From Candidatus Nitrosopumilus sp. (GTDB taxonomy: Archaea; Thermoproteota; Nitrososphaeria; Nitrososphaerales; Nitrosopumilaceae): DNA of 22,537 nt. Both the position numbers and the translations under genes were made by a program. The DNA lies in assembly GCA_029860565.1 (NCBI GenBank), contig JAOUAY010000007.1, positions 1 to 22,537 of the forward strand, given 5' to 3'. The notes under the pieces are model-generated. The model was not told the DNA's origin and ran no database searches. It was given only the letters and a program-made list of their open reading frames with translations. Position 1 is the stretch's first letter. Each line of letters starts with the position of its first letter. Below are positions 15,716 to 22,537 of the stretch, in pieces.

Positions 15716-16750
15716 TTACATTTTTGGATCAATGCCTTTTGCCAATCTCAATGCATCAACAAGACCATCTGCATACCCTATACTCAAAATTGCTACCTCA
15801 TCTTGACCATCTTCTAAAAATTTCTCTGCATCTTTAACATACAATTCTGCATTTTCTAAAATTCCTTGAAACTCTTTTTGATCTTTGTACAGCGGTTGAA
15901 TTTCTTTGAGTGCTTCTCTAACCATTGGCACATATTTTTTCATCATTTGGATGGAAATCTTCTTTGTTTTTTCGGTATTATCATATGGCTCATCAATACA
16001 CTGTCCTAACATCTTCAAGGCATCTGATTCTGTAAAATGTAATCTACCTGGAATAATTATCGTATGTGGCGGTTTTCCAAAATCTATTTTTTTAAGGCTA
16101 GATATCTTACCTGAAACAATTTTTTGATCCTTGAATCCAATTCTTGATGCAACTATTGCATATGATGATAAATTAATGACATTCCTTATCTGTCCTTTTT
16201 CTGTTTCCAGAAGTCCCTTTAATGCATCTTTAGGATCTAAGAAAAAATCTTTATCCTGATTATATTCTAACAGGAGTACAGTATGATTTCCTTCGATAAT
16301 ATTTTTGTAAATTACATAATATGGTGTTGTAAGGGCCATTTCACTCATTATTGTTGCAATTCTTCCAATTTTGTAAAAATGTAAACCGCATTCTCCAATC
16401 ATTGATGTAAGAGATGATGAAGCGTGAATTGAGTGTGTTTTAACTCTCTCTTCAATTGCTCTAGTTCTCAATTCTATGTGGGTTGTTGCAATGTATGGAT
16501 CACCATAAGCTAATAACACAACTTTCTTTTTCTTTGCATTTTTTAAAATTTCATTACCATCCTCTACTAGCCATCTTTTTGCAAGTTTGAATTCTCCTTT
16601 TGTTGCATTTTTAATTTTAGTTAGATCTGATTTTCCAATTGGACTTGTAAATTGTTCAAGATATACTATATCTGCATTTGATAAAATATCTATTGCCTCA
16701 ATGGGAATTGATTTGAATCCAGAAATTCCTAAACCTACAAACCACAGCAT
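15716..16750 (-). CDS. dph5: Diphthine synthase fused to a DUF357-like C-terminal domain
   Basis: The 344-residue protein starts MLWFVGLGISGFKSIPIEA as Dph5 does and has the tetrapyrrole-methylase fold with AYGDPYIATTH (81-91) and SSLTSMIGECGLHFYKIGR. Dph5 methylates the modified His of elongation factor 2 on the way to diphthamide, using SAM. Archaeal Dph5 is usually about 260 residues. Here residues about 265-342 (KISIQMMKKYVPMVREAL ... AELYVKDAEKFLEDGQDEVAILSIGYADGLVDALRLA) match the pattern of DUF357, normally a small separate archaeal protein, with its YxxDAxxFLExG and YADGLVDA motifs. The ATG overlaps the lysK stop by one base (TAATG), so it is the last gene of the lysW-X-K operon. Confidence 0.9.
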   Translation of the reverse strand: MLWFVGLGISGFKSIPIEAIDILSNADIVYLEQFTSPIGKSDLTKIKNATKGEFKLAKRWLVEDGNEILKNAKKKKVVLLAYGDPYIATTHIELRTRAIEERVKTHSIHASSSLTSMIGECGLHFYKIGRIATIMSEMALTTPYYVIYKNIIEGNHTVLLLEYNQDKDFFLDPKDALKGLLETEKGQIRNVINLSSYAIVASRIGFKDQKIVSGKISSLKKIDFGKPPHTIIIPGRLHFTESDALKMLGQCIDEPYDNTEKTKKISIQMMKKYVPMVREALKEIQPLYKDQKEFQGILENAELYVKDAEKFLEDGQDEVAILSIGYADGLVDALRLAKGIDPKM

Positions 16751-17877
16751 TATTGCATTTTTTTGTCATGAAGTCTTTTTAAATGCTGTAACATTTTCTT
16801 AAGAATTTCGATTCCTCTGAGGTATTCATCAATTGAAACTTTTTCATCAATTGTATGGGCTTCATGAGGATCTCCTGGGCCATATGTGACAACTGGAATT
16901 TTCCACTGATTTCCTAAAACATTCATGTCTCCTGTTCCTGTTTTTCTAATTAAAGTTGGTCTTGAATGCTCTACTTCCATGACTCCGAGGGTGAATGCCC
17001 TGACAATTGCTGAATTATGAGGTGCCTCAAATGGCTCTGTTTCATCAAGAATTGAATAAAAAGCCTCGACTCCTCTTTCTTGTGAGATCTCTTTTACTGT
17101 TGTTGCAATCTTTTGTTCAATTGATTTGCAATTCATATCTACAGGAATTCTAATGTCAAAAATTGTTTCACATTCTTTTGGAGTAACATTGTGGCTGGTT
17201 CCACCTTTAATTTCAGTCATTGTTACGGTCAATAGCATTCCTTTGGTTCTATCTTCTTGGTTTTCCTCTAATCTGTCCTTTAGTTCTCTTGCAAATACCA
17301 TTGATTCCTGAATTGCATTTTTTGAAAGCCATGGTGCACTTGCATGAGAGCTATTCTCTACACTAATTTTGAGATTAATTGCTAATCTTCCTTTGTATGC
17401 AATAGTGACTTGTTTGATTCCACTTGGTTCTCCAAAAACTGCATAATCAATATCCATTTCATTTTTAACTAGATTTTTTATTCCGGTGGCATTTCCCTCT
17501 TCATCTACAGCACCTACAAAAAATATCGTTCCATTGTTATTTTGGATTGATGCTGCAGCAAATAGCATTGCCATCAGTGGAGCTTTTGCATCTGATGCCC
17601 CACGCCCATAAAGCGAATCTCCTTCTTTTCTAACTTTGACTTTTCCTGGAACCACATCCATGTGTCCACATAACATAATTTTGGGTGAACCTGAACCTTT
17701 CTTTGCAATAACATTTCCTACTTCATCAATTTGGATATCTTCAAATCCTAGGTCATCGCATTTATCAGCTAAAAATTCTGCCATTGGCTTTTCACTTAGA
17801 GATGGAGTGTACAATCTGAGTGCTTTCTCTAACATCTTTACTGCGAATCTTGGTGTTACTGTAAAATTAGTGTCCAA
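16750..17877 (-). CDS. lysK: LysW-lysine (or LysW-ornithine) hydrolase, M20 peptidase family
   Basis: The 375-residue protein belongs to the M20/ArgE-DapE metallohydrolases. Metal ligands and catalytic residues are visible: His72 and Asp74 in CGHMDVVPG, Asp96 in GRGASDAKAP, Glu126/Glu127 in VDEEGNATG and Glu150 in FGEPSG, and a C-terminal GDPHEAHTIDE carrying the last His. LysK cuts the finished lysine (or ornithine) off the C-terminus of the LysW carrier. Its place between lysX and dph5 in a lysW operon points to LysK rather than DapE or ArgE. The start is a TTG at 17877, only three bases after the lysX stop; the next in-frame ATG is codon 15 and would cut into the first helix. Confidence 0.9.
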   Translation of the reverse strand: MDTNFTVTPRFAVKMLEKALRLYTPSLSEKPMAEFLADKCDDLGFEDIQIDEVGNVIAKKGSGSPKIMLCGHMDVVPGKVKVRKEGDSLYGRGASDAKAPLMAMLFAAASIQNNNGTIFFVGAVDEEGNATGIKNLVKNEMDIDYAVFGEPSGIKQVTIAYKGRLAINLKISVENSSHASAPWLSKNAIQESMVFARELKDRLEENQEDRTKGMLLTVTMTEIKGGTSHNVTPKECETIFDIRIPVDMNCKSIEQKIATTVKEISQERGVEAFYSILDETEPFEAPHNSAIVRAFTLGVMEVEHSRPTLIRKTGTGDMNVLGNQWKIPVVTYGPGDPHEAHTIDEKVSIDEYLRGIEILKKMLQHLKRLHDKKMQ

Positions 17878-17880
17878 TTC

Positions 17881-18723
17881 TTACTTTTCTATCTTCAGTG
17901 CATATTCTAGCATTAAGGAAGGAATGTCTACTTCACATACTCTAACTGTGTTTTTGTATTCTGTTGTATTGTTTACTTCGTGTACAACTAGTCCTTTCTC
18001 ATCACTTTCCATCAAATCTACACCTACGATATCTCCTTGAACTGCATTTTTTGCCTTGATACACATTTCTTCCATTTCTTGTGTAACCTCACAAGGTTCA
18101 GCAACTCCGCCTAGTGCCATGTTGGTTTTCCAATGCTTAGAAATCCTATAGATTGCTGCAACTATTTTGTCTCCTACCATAATTGCTCTAATGTCTCTTG
18201 GCGGTCTTTTTACAAACTCTTCTAGGTAGTGAACTTGGTATATGGGATACATATTTTCCCTACTTTCAATAATTCCTTCAGCTGCATCTTTGTCATTTAA
18301 TTTTGAAATCAATCTACCCCAACTACCAACTGTTGGTTTGATCACTTTGGGGTATCCTTGTGTCTCTAATGCTTGCAAAGCTGCATCTTTGGAAAATGCT
18401 ACTGTTGCATCAGGTGTTGGAACTTTAAATTTTTTTAATAGCATATGTGTAAATAATTTATTTCCAGCAAAAACTCCTGTGTTCAAACAGTTGATCACTT
18501 TTACTCCAAGTCCTTCAAGAGCAGCCGTTGAGTGTAGGTTTCTATAATAACTTACACATCTTTGAATGACTACGCCGTATTCTTCGGGTTTTTTTTCTAA
18601 ATCTAATGCCAGTTTCTTACAATCTATCATCTGTATGTTGATGTCCTTTTTTTTACCAGCTTCTAGTAGAGATTTTTCTTCCCAACGGATGGTATCGTAA
18701 AGAATGGTAACGTCAGGATTCAC
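17881..18723 (-). CDS. lysX: LysX/ArgX-type ATP-grasp ligase (alpha-aminoadipate-LysW ligase)
   Basis: From a GTG at 18723 the product has 280 residues and opens MNPDVTILYDTIRWEEKSLLEAG, close to LysX proteins. It is an ATP-grasp enzyme of the RimK type: GYPKVIKPTVGSWGRLISKL (ATP-binding, about 125-145), VKRPPRDIRAIMVGDKIVAAIYR, and the metal and substrate loop VHEVNNTTEYKNTVRV near the C-terminus. LysX joins the amino group of alpha-aminoadipate to the C-terminal side-chain carboxyl of LysW; ArgX does the same with glutamate. One gene may do both jobs in thaumarchaea. The GTG start overlaps the lysW stop (GTGA), which fits coupled translation; an upstream TTG at 18732 would lie further inside lysW and is less likely. 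Confidence 0.9.
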   Translation of the reverse strand: MNPDVTILYDTIRWEEKSLLEAGKKKDINIQMIDCKKLALDLEKKPEEYGVVIQRCVSYYRNLHSTAALEGLGVKVINCLNTGVFAGNKLFTHMLLKKFKVPTPDATVAFSKDAALQALETQGYPKVIKPTVGSWGRLISKLNDKDAAEGIIESRENMYPIYQVHYLEEFVKRPPRDIRAIMVGDKIVAAIYRISKHWKTNMALGGVAEPCEVTQEMEEMCIKAKNAVQGDIVGVDLMESDEKGLVVHEVNNTTEYKNTVRVCEVDIPSLMLEYALKIEK

Positions 18724-18887
18724 TGTCCCCAATCCTCGCCAACCGTTTGGGCCGGCTTTAGATCGAAACCGTCTGAACCTTTTGCTAATTCAAAACTTGC
18801 GCCACATTCTGGGCATGTTACAATCTCTCCTTCAAGTGCATCACTTGGTATGGAAATATCTGCATCACATTCTTCACATTTTGACAT
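18720..18887 (-). CDS. lysW: LysW amino-group carrier protein ending in Gln
   Basis: A 55-residue protein starting with ATG at 18887. It has a zinc ribbon with Cys4, Cys7, Cys25 and Cys28 (MSKCEECD and VTCPECGASF), an acidic body, and ends VGEDWGQ. LysW carries alpha-aminoadipate or glutamate on its C-terminal residue through lysine or ornithine synthesis, which protects the amino group and lets the enzymes recognise the substrate. In Thermus and Sulfolobus the last residue is Glu (EDWGE) and its gamma-carboxyl is the attachment point. Here the final codon is CAG (Gln) followed by TGA. The gene overlaps the lysX GTG start by four bases and has a TATA-like box 26 bp before its ATG. Confidence 0.93.
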   Translation of the reverse strand: MSKCEECDADISIPSDALEGEIVTCPECGASFELAKGSDGFDLKPAQTVGEDWGQ

Positions 18888-18908
18888 GTTTTCTCTTCAA
18901 TACCTCTC

Positions 18909-18918
18909 TTTATTTATC
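18909..18918 (-). promoter_or_regulatory. TATA-like box of the lysW-lysX-lysK-dph5 operon
   Basis: The minus strand reads GATAAATAAA, centred 26 bp before the lysW ATG at 18887. It predicts a leaderless operon mRNA. Confidence 0.55.
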
Positions 18919-19183
18919 ATTAATTATCTTTGTCGCCATATTTTTCATGACTATTTCATTATCCTTCAAGTTGACCACTAACTAATCAAATTAATTTTAG
19001 AAATATGAATTTTTAGTCTCTTGAATATTGTCTGATAAGTCTGATTCTTGTGATGGTCATATATCGGAATCTACTGTGCAATGGCTGTGATTTACTATCT
19101 TTTATTCTATTTAGATCCCAAAAATCTTCTTCTGTTGGATATTTTGAAATTACTTTTTCTAGTTATTTGTGGGACATGTCTTC
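18919..19183. other. Non-coding stretch between the lysW promoter and the receiver-domain gene
   Basis: Apart from the lysW promoter at its right-to-left start, this AT-rich stretch has no ORF I would call a gene. A 55-codon plus-strand ORF (19053-19220) runs antisense into the receiver gene and has no promoter or recognisable motif. No tRNA or strong hairpin was seen. Confidence 0.5.
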
Positions 19184-19612
19184 TTATTCTGCAATAACTG
19201 GTTTTGATGTAATTTGAGAATCTGTAGAAAGTATTTTTACACGCACATCATCTAACGCTTTTAGTATTATACCGCGTTTTACTGGTTTTTTCAAATATGA
19301 ATACAATCCATGTTTTTTCCATTTATCTAATTCAAAGACATCAACACCGGAAAACAAAAAAATATTTGTTTTTTGGAATACTTGATTTTCTTGAAGTATG
19401 GTCAAAATTTGCTTTCCATTATAATTCTCTAAAGGAGCATCAACAAAAACTGCATGATATGATTCATTTTCAAGATTCTGTAATCCTGCTTTGAGGGTAG
19501 CCTCTGTAGTAACAGAAAATCCTTTTATTCGTAACAGGTTTGCAAAAACAATCACAAGTGCAGGATTGTCATCAATTATTAGAATTTTCATATTTTGTAG
19601 AGTCGATGACAT
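19184..19612 (-). CDS. Stand-alone response regulator receiver domain protein
   Basis: The 142-residue protein is a single CheY-like receiver domain: acidic pair Asp14/Asp15 in ILIIDDNPAL, phospho-acceptor Asp58 in AVFVDAPLENYNG, Ser88 in FLFSGV at the switch position, and Lys109 in YLKKPV followed by the conserved Pro. All residues needed for phosphorylation are present. No output domain is attached; the C-terminal 15 residues are a short tail. Such lone receivers are common in ammonia-oxidising archaea and act as phosphorelay shuttles or bind partners directly. No histidine kinase gene is nearby. ATG 19612 is favoured over ATG 19591 because a TATA-like AAATAATAAA (minus strand of 19631-19640) lies about 24 bp upstream of it. 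Confidence 0.9.
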   Translation of the reverse strand: MSSTLQNMKILIIDDNPALVIVFANLLRIKGFSVTTEATLKAGLQNLENESYHAVFVDAPLENYNGKQILTILQENQVFQKTNIFLFSGVDVFELDKWKKHGLYSYLKKPVKRGIILKALDDVRVKILSTDSQITSKPVIAE

Positions 19613-19983
19613 TAAAAATTTTAGGTCATTTTTATTATTTAACCCGTTCTACTCTTTGTAACGTTTGGTTTAGAGTTTAAATTAAATCTTTTTTTATTAA
19701 ATTCTTTTCGATATTCCATGATGTGGATTTGTTAATTACTAATTGTTTTAATTTAACTTTTATTCAAATCTTCAAAATAAAAAATAGCGAATCTTTCTAG
19801 TTTATCATTTATTCTTATTCCACATGACAAATTCATTATATTTTGATATTCATCAGTTATAGTTTCTGTATCAAAAATCAATTTCAAAAAATTCTAAATT
19901 CAAATTATTTTGTTTGTTTCCAACTGTTTAATTTTATTTTGATAGTTTTTGTCATGTGTATAAAGTAAATTCCAAAATCTACT
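19613..19983. other. 371 bp AT-rich intergenic region with an 11 bp separated inverted repeat
   Basis: This region holds the receiver-gene promoter (TATA-like at 19631-19640, minus strand) and the 3' side of the homocitrate synthase-like gene. No ORF, tRNA or strong local stem was found. The one structured element is CACATGACAAA at 19821-19831 matched by its exact reverse complement TTTGTCATGTG at 19948-19958, 116 bp apart. Confidence 0.5.
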
Positions 19984-21150
19984 TTATTTATCAGAAATTA
20001 TCTTTTTTTCAAATCTATCTTCAAGTGGGATCTCTATGAGATCGCCCATTCTCAGGCTTTTTAATCCGGCAGCAACAGCTTTTGCACCTTCATCGTTTTT
20101 TTCCAATCCTAACAAAGACATCAAGTATGCCGCACCTGTTTTTCCTGCAAGTTCTCCAAATACTATTCTTCTCCTATTGCCAACTGCTCTTGGCGGAATT
20201 GGCTCATAGGCAGCAGGGTTTTTAAGAATTGCAGCAAGGTGTGTGCCTGCTTTGTGTTTGTATGCTGATGTGCCTACAATGGGTTTTGAATCATATGGCT
20301 TGATTATTGTGTATTCTTCAATTAATCTAGATAGATCTAGTAACATGTCTAATCTGAAATCATTTGCTGATTTGTACAGATAAGTTAATGCCACTGCAAC
20401 TTCTGCAAGAGGTGGAATACCTGTTCTCTCTCCGATACCATCTATTGTAGTATGAATTTGATCAACTCCTGCATCACATGCTGAAAATGCATTAGCTACT
20501 GCAAAACCAATGTCGTTATGAACATGTGCATCCAATGGCACATCTACAACCTCCCTGACTTTTTTTACAAAATTATACATTCCAACTGGACGTAAAATCC
20601 CAACTGTATCTGGAAGGCTGATTCTATCTACTCCTACTTCTTCAATAGATTTACAAACTTTTAATAAAAATTCTGGCTCTGCTCTACTGCCATCCTCTAC
20701 AGTAAATCTAATTTTAAGACCATGATCTTTTGCATACTCTACAGTTTCTACTGCTCTCTCAAGTGCTTCATCTCTAGAAATTCTTAGTTTATCTTTTAGG
20801 TGTATGTCTGAAATTCCTAAATATGCAGCACACCATTTCGCATCACAATCTAATGAGACATCTATATCTTGTTTTAATGCTCGTCCATGAGACACAATGT
20901 CTGCCTTTAGTCCTTGTTTGATAATTGTCTTAGTTGCTTCTTTGTGATCATTTGATACCACTGGTGAGATTTCAATTTGATCTACTCCAAAATAATCTAA
21001 CATCCATGCAATCTGAATTCTTTGTTTATTTGTAAACGAAACACCTGGATGTTGTTCTCCTTCTCTCAAAGTGCTATCTAGAACTCTGATTTTTTTTGGA
21101 TTCTTGTCATATGCGTTGTAGATATTTGCATAGTGATTCGCATCTTTCAT
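19984..21150 (-). CDS. Homocitrate synthase-like enzyme (LysS/LeuA family)
   Basis: The 388-residue protein is a DRE-TIM metallolyase: VLDSTLREGEQHPGVSFT (residues 23-40) holds the DSTLREGEQ signature with Arg29, and DAHVHNDIGFAVANA holds the metal ligands His209 and His211, followed by the GIGERTGIPPLAE motif. It lacks the long LeuA regulatory domain and so is shorter than 2-isopropylmalate synthases of about 510 residues; the length fits homocitrate synthase of the LysW pathway. Homocitrate synthase condenses acetyl-CoA with 2-oxoglutarate as the first step to alpha-aminoadipate and lysine. The lysJ-like and Lrp genes just upstream support that role. Citramalate or re-citrate synthase remain possible. 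A GTTTATAT element (minus strand, about 21179-21186) could be its promoter. Confidence 0.82.
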   Translation of the reverse strand: MKDANHYANIYNAYDKNPKKIRVLDSTLREGEQHPGVSFTNKQRIQIAWMLDYFGVDQIEISPVVSNDHKEATKTIIKQGLKADIVSHGRALKQDIDVSLDCDAKWCAAYLGISDIHLKDKLRISRDEALERAVETVEYAKDHGLKIRFTVEDGSRAEPEFLLKVCKSIEEVGVDRISLPDTVGILRPVGMYNFVKKVREVVDVPLDAHVHNDIGFAVANAFSACDAGVDQIHTTIDGIGERTGIPPLAEVAVALTYLYKSANDFRLDMLLDLSRLIEEYTIIKPYDSKPIVGTSAYKHKAGTHLAAILKNPAAYEPIPPRAVGNRRRIVFGELAGKTGAAYLMSLLGLEKNDEGAKAVAAGLKSLRMGDLIEIPLEDRFEKKIISDK

Positions 21151-21267
21151 TACTATAAACGTTAATCTAAATTGATGATATAAACATATTCGTACTAGAT
21201 TCGTTGAGAATAAATAATTATGATCCTAAATTAGTTTTGAATTGAAATTATTAAACGAAAGTCGTTT

Positions 21268-21687
21268 TTAGATTATTTTTCTTAAAATAATGACCGTGTT
21301 TGTATCAACCACCCCTGGAATTTTTCTTAGTGCATCGATAGTATTGTTAATTTCTGCAATACTTGTTGCACTCATGATTGTTGTGATGTCATATTGACCT
21401 GTTATTTCATAAACTGTTTTAACTCCATCTAATTTAGCAAGTTTTAGAGATACTTTGGATGTGTCAGTTGCAGAATCTACTGAGACTAGAACAATTGCAC
21501 TGGTACTATTTTGTTCACCAAGTTCCAAAGTAAATTTTTTGATAGTTCCACTATCTACTAAATTTTTTACACGTCTTCTTACTGCTGACTCTGAAAGTTT
21601 TAGTTTTTTACCAATATGTACAAATGATTCTCTGGAATCTTCTTTTAGATATCCGATGATTTTTTCATCTACTTTATCCTTGTACAT
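21268..21687 (-). CDS. Lrp/AsnC-family regulator, LysM-like
   Basis: The 139-residue protein has an N-terminal helix-turn-helix (DEKIIGYLKEDSRESFVHIGKKLKLSESAVRRRVKNLVDSGTIKKF, about residues 7-52) and a C-terminal RAM ligand-binding domain (about 62-137, with VYEITGQYDITTIMSATS). This is the Lrp/AsnC design: octamers that bind DNA and sense amino acids. In Sulfolobus the homologue LysM controls the lysW gene cluster in response to lysine. Here the ATG lies 14 bases inside the 3' end of the lysJ-like gene, so they are co-transcribed, and the homocitrate synthase gene follows 117 bases downstream with room for its own promoter. A role in lysine regulation is therefore a fair inference, but Lrp paralogues are many in these archaea. 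Confidence 0.85.
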   Translation of the reverse strand: MYKDKVDEKIIGYLKEDSRESFVHIGKKLKLSESAVRRRVKNLVDSGTIKKFTLELGEQNSTSAIVLVSVDSATDTSKVSLKLAKLDGVKTVYEITGQYDITTIMSATSIAEINNTIDALRKIPGVVDTNTVIILRKII

Positions 21688-22537
21688 TTCTTTTTTGCTC
21701 CTCTTCAGTTAGTATAGAATCAAGTGCATGTAAAACTTTTGTTACATCTTCTTCAGATATTACTAATGGTGGGAGAATTCTTAGTATGTTTCTTCCAGAG
21801 TATAGCATTAAAACTCCTTTTTTTATTAATGCCATTAAAATATCTCTAACTTCAAATTTCATCTCAATTCCAATCATGAGACCCTTGCCACGAATTTCTC
21901 TTATCATAGTATGTTTTTCTTTTAATTCTTCTAATCCTTCTCTGAATTTTCCCCCCATCTTCTCTGAATTTTCAATTAGCCCATCTTCTGTTATTGCTTT
22001 GAGTGCAGCAATTCCTGCTGCACACGATATTGGATTTCCTCCAAATGTTGATGAGTGTTCACCCTTGTTTATTGATGCTAAAATGTCTGGTCTTACTAGT
22101 GTTGCACCCATTGGTACGCCTCCTGCAATTCCTTTTGCAAGACATAAAATATCTGGTATAGTATTCCAATGTTCACAAGCCCATAATCGTCCTGTTCTAC
22201 CTAAACCAGCTTGAATTTCGTCAAAAATTAACACAATTCCTTTCTCATCACAAAATTTTCTAACTTCTTGTAAGAATCCATCGGGTGCAACAATAATTCC
22301 ACTCTCACCTTGAATTGGCTCTAAAATTACAAATGCTGTATCATCATCAACTACTGAACGAAGTGATTCCATGTCTCCAAAAGATGCAAATGATACTTTC
22401 TCAACAAGTGGTGCAAATGCTTTTCTATATTTTGGATTAAATGTTAATGATAAAGCTCCAAATGATTTTCCGTGATATGATCCTTTCATGGCAACCATTC
22501 CTTTTTTACCTGTAAACTTTCTTGCAAATTTCATTGC
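21674..22537 (-). CDS. lysJ: Class III aminotransferase, LysJ-like (5' end outside window)
   Basis: The visible 287 or so residues are the main and C-terminal part of a PLP-dependent class III aminotransferase; the reading frame is open to the window edge, so the start lies beyond. Visible motifs are KGSYHGKSFGALSLT, LEPIQGESGI, the cofactor Asp in VLIFDEIQAGLGRTG, the Schiff-base Lys in LCLAKGIAGGVPMGATL, and SSTFGGNPISCAAG. This is the ArgD/LysJ type, which transfers an amino group from glutamate to LysW-bound aminoadipate semialdehyde (or glutamate semialdehyde for arginine). ArgD and LysJ are not separable by sequence alone; the Lrp and homocitrate synthase neighbours and the nearby lysW operon favour LysJ. 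Missing lysY and lysZ may lie just upstream, outside the window. Confidence 0.88.
   Translation of the reverse strand, partial: AMKFARKFTGKKGMVAMKGSYHGKSFGALSLTFNPKYRKAFAPLVEKVSFASFGDMESLRSVVDDDTAFVILEPIQGESGIIVAPDGFLQEVRKFCDEKGIVLIFDEIQAGLGRTGRLWACEHWNTIPDILCLAKGIAGGVPMGATLVRPDILASINKGEHSSTFGGNPISCAAGIAALKAITEDGLIENSEKMGGKFREGLEELKEKHTMIREIRGKGLMIGIEMKFEVRDILMALIKKGVLMLYSGRNILRILPPLVISEEDVTKVLHALDSILTEEEQKRNVQG

Noticed and set aside
18704..18985. Plus-strand 93-codon ORF over lysW
   Set aside because: It is a shadow of the minus-strand lysW gene, whose zinc ribbon, EDWG end and GTGA overlap with lysX are clear.
19053..19220. 55-codon plus-strand ORF next to the receiver gene
   Set aside because: It is antisense to the end of the receiver gene, has no promoter-like box, and its composition shows no recognisable motif.

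Overview
The window is about 22.5 kb of AT-rich archaeal DNA and looks like the core chromosome of an ammonia-oxidising archaeon of the Nitrosopumilus type (Nitrososphaerota, formerly Thaumarchaeota). The grounds are a proteasome alpha subunit, an archaeal DnaG, CTP-type riboflavin kinase, diphthine synthase, a fused ADP-forming acyl-CoA synthetase next to a crotonase (the pair used in the thaumarchaeal 3-hydroxypropionate/4-hydroxybutyrate cycle), copper proteins carrying the thaumarchaeal IPEWVKNNA domain, and lysine synthesis on a LysW carrier. Many genes have a TATA-like box about 24-27 bp before the start codon, which predicts leaderless mRNAs. That spacing lets several start codons be corrected here. 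I see no insertion sequence, prophage, CRISPR array, rRNA or tRNA.

Layout. 1-3.3 kb: a TatA-like gene running off the left edge, a PII-like protein with a shortened T-loop, a UbiE/MenG-like methyltransferase overlapping an MFS transporter, and psmA. 3.4-6.2 kb: a winged-helix regulator, glutamate dehydrogenase, a mini-Toprim protein and a class I glutamine amidotransferase, the last two divergent around one shared TATA-like element. 6.3-9.2 kb: the acyl-CoA synthetase and crotonase of carbon fixation. 9.3-12.6 kb: a copper and regulator block with a cupredoxin lacking its axial Met, a two-domain multicopper oxidase (not NirK), a divergent winged-helix regulator, a ribbon-helix-helix protein and a CBS-pair protein. 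12.7-15.7 kb: an A-type Fe-S carrier, dnaG and ribK (dnaG has a rare long leader with a Shine-Dalgarno sequence and dyads), and convergent ribL. 15.7-18.9 kb: the lysW-lysX-lysK-dph5 operon on the minus strand. 19.2-22.5 kb: a stand-alone receiver protein, homocitrate synthase-like enzyme, Lrp/AsnC regulator and a lysJ-like aminotransferase running off the right edge.

How the parts fit: homocitrate synthase, LysW, LysX, LysJ and LysK cover the entry, carrier loading, transamination and release steps of carrier-bound lysine (and possibly arginine) synthesis; LysZ and LysY are not in view. GDH and the PII-like protein link to nitrogen status. The synthetase and crotonase serve autotrophic carbon fixation. 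The copper proteins are extracytoplasmic.

The best leads are a LysW carrier ending in Gln instead of the conserved Glu that is normally the attachment residue, a diphthine synthase fused to a DUF357-like domain, winged-helix domains on both riboflavin kinase and FAD synthetase, the cupredoxin with Arg at the Met position, and unexplained perfect palindromes upstream of dnaG and in the oxidase/regulator divergent region. I found no clearly new multi-gene system; most of the window is ordinary thaumarchaeal core.
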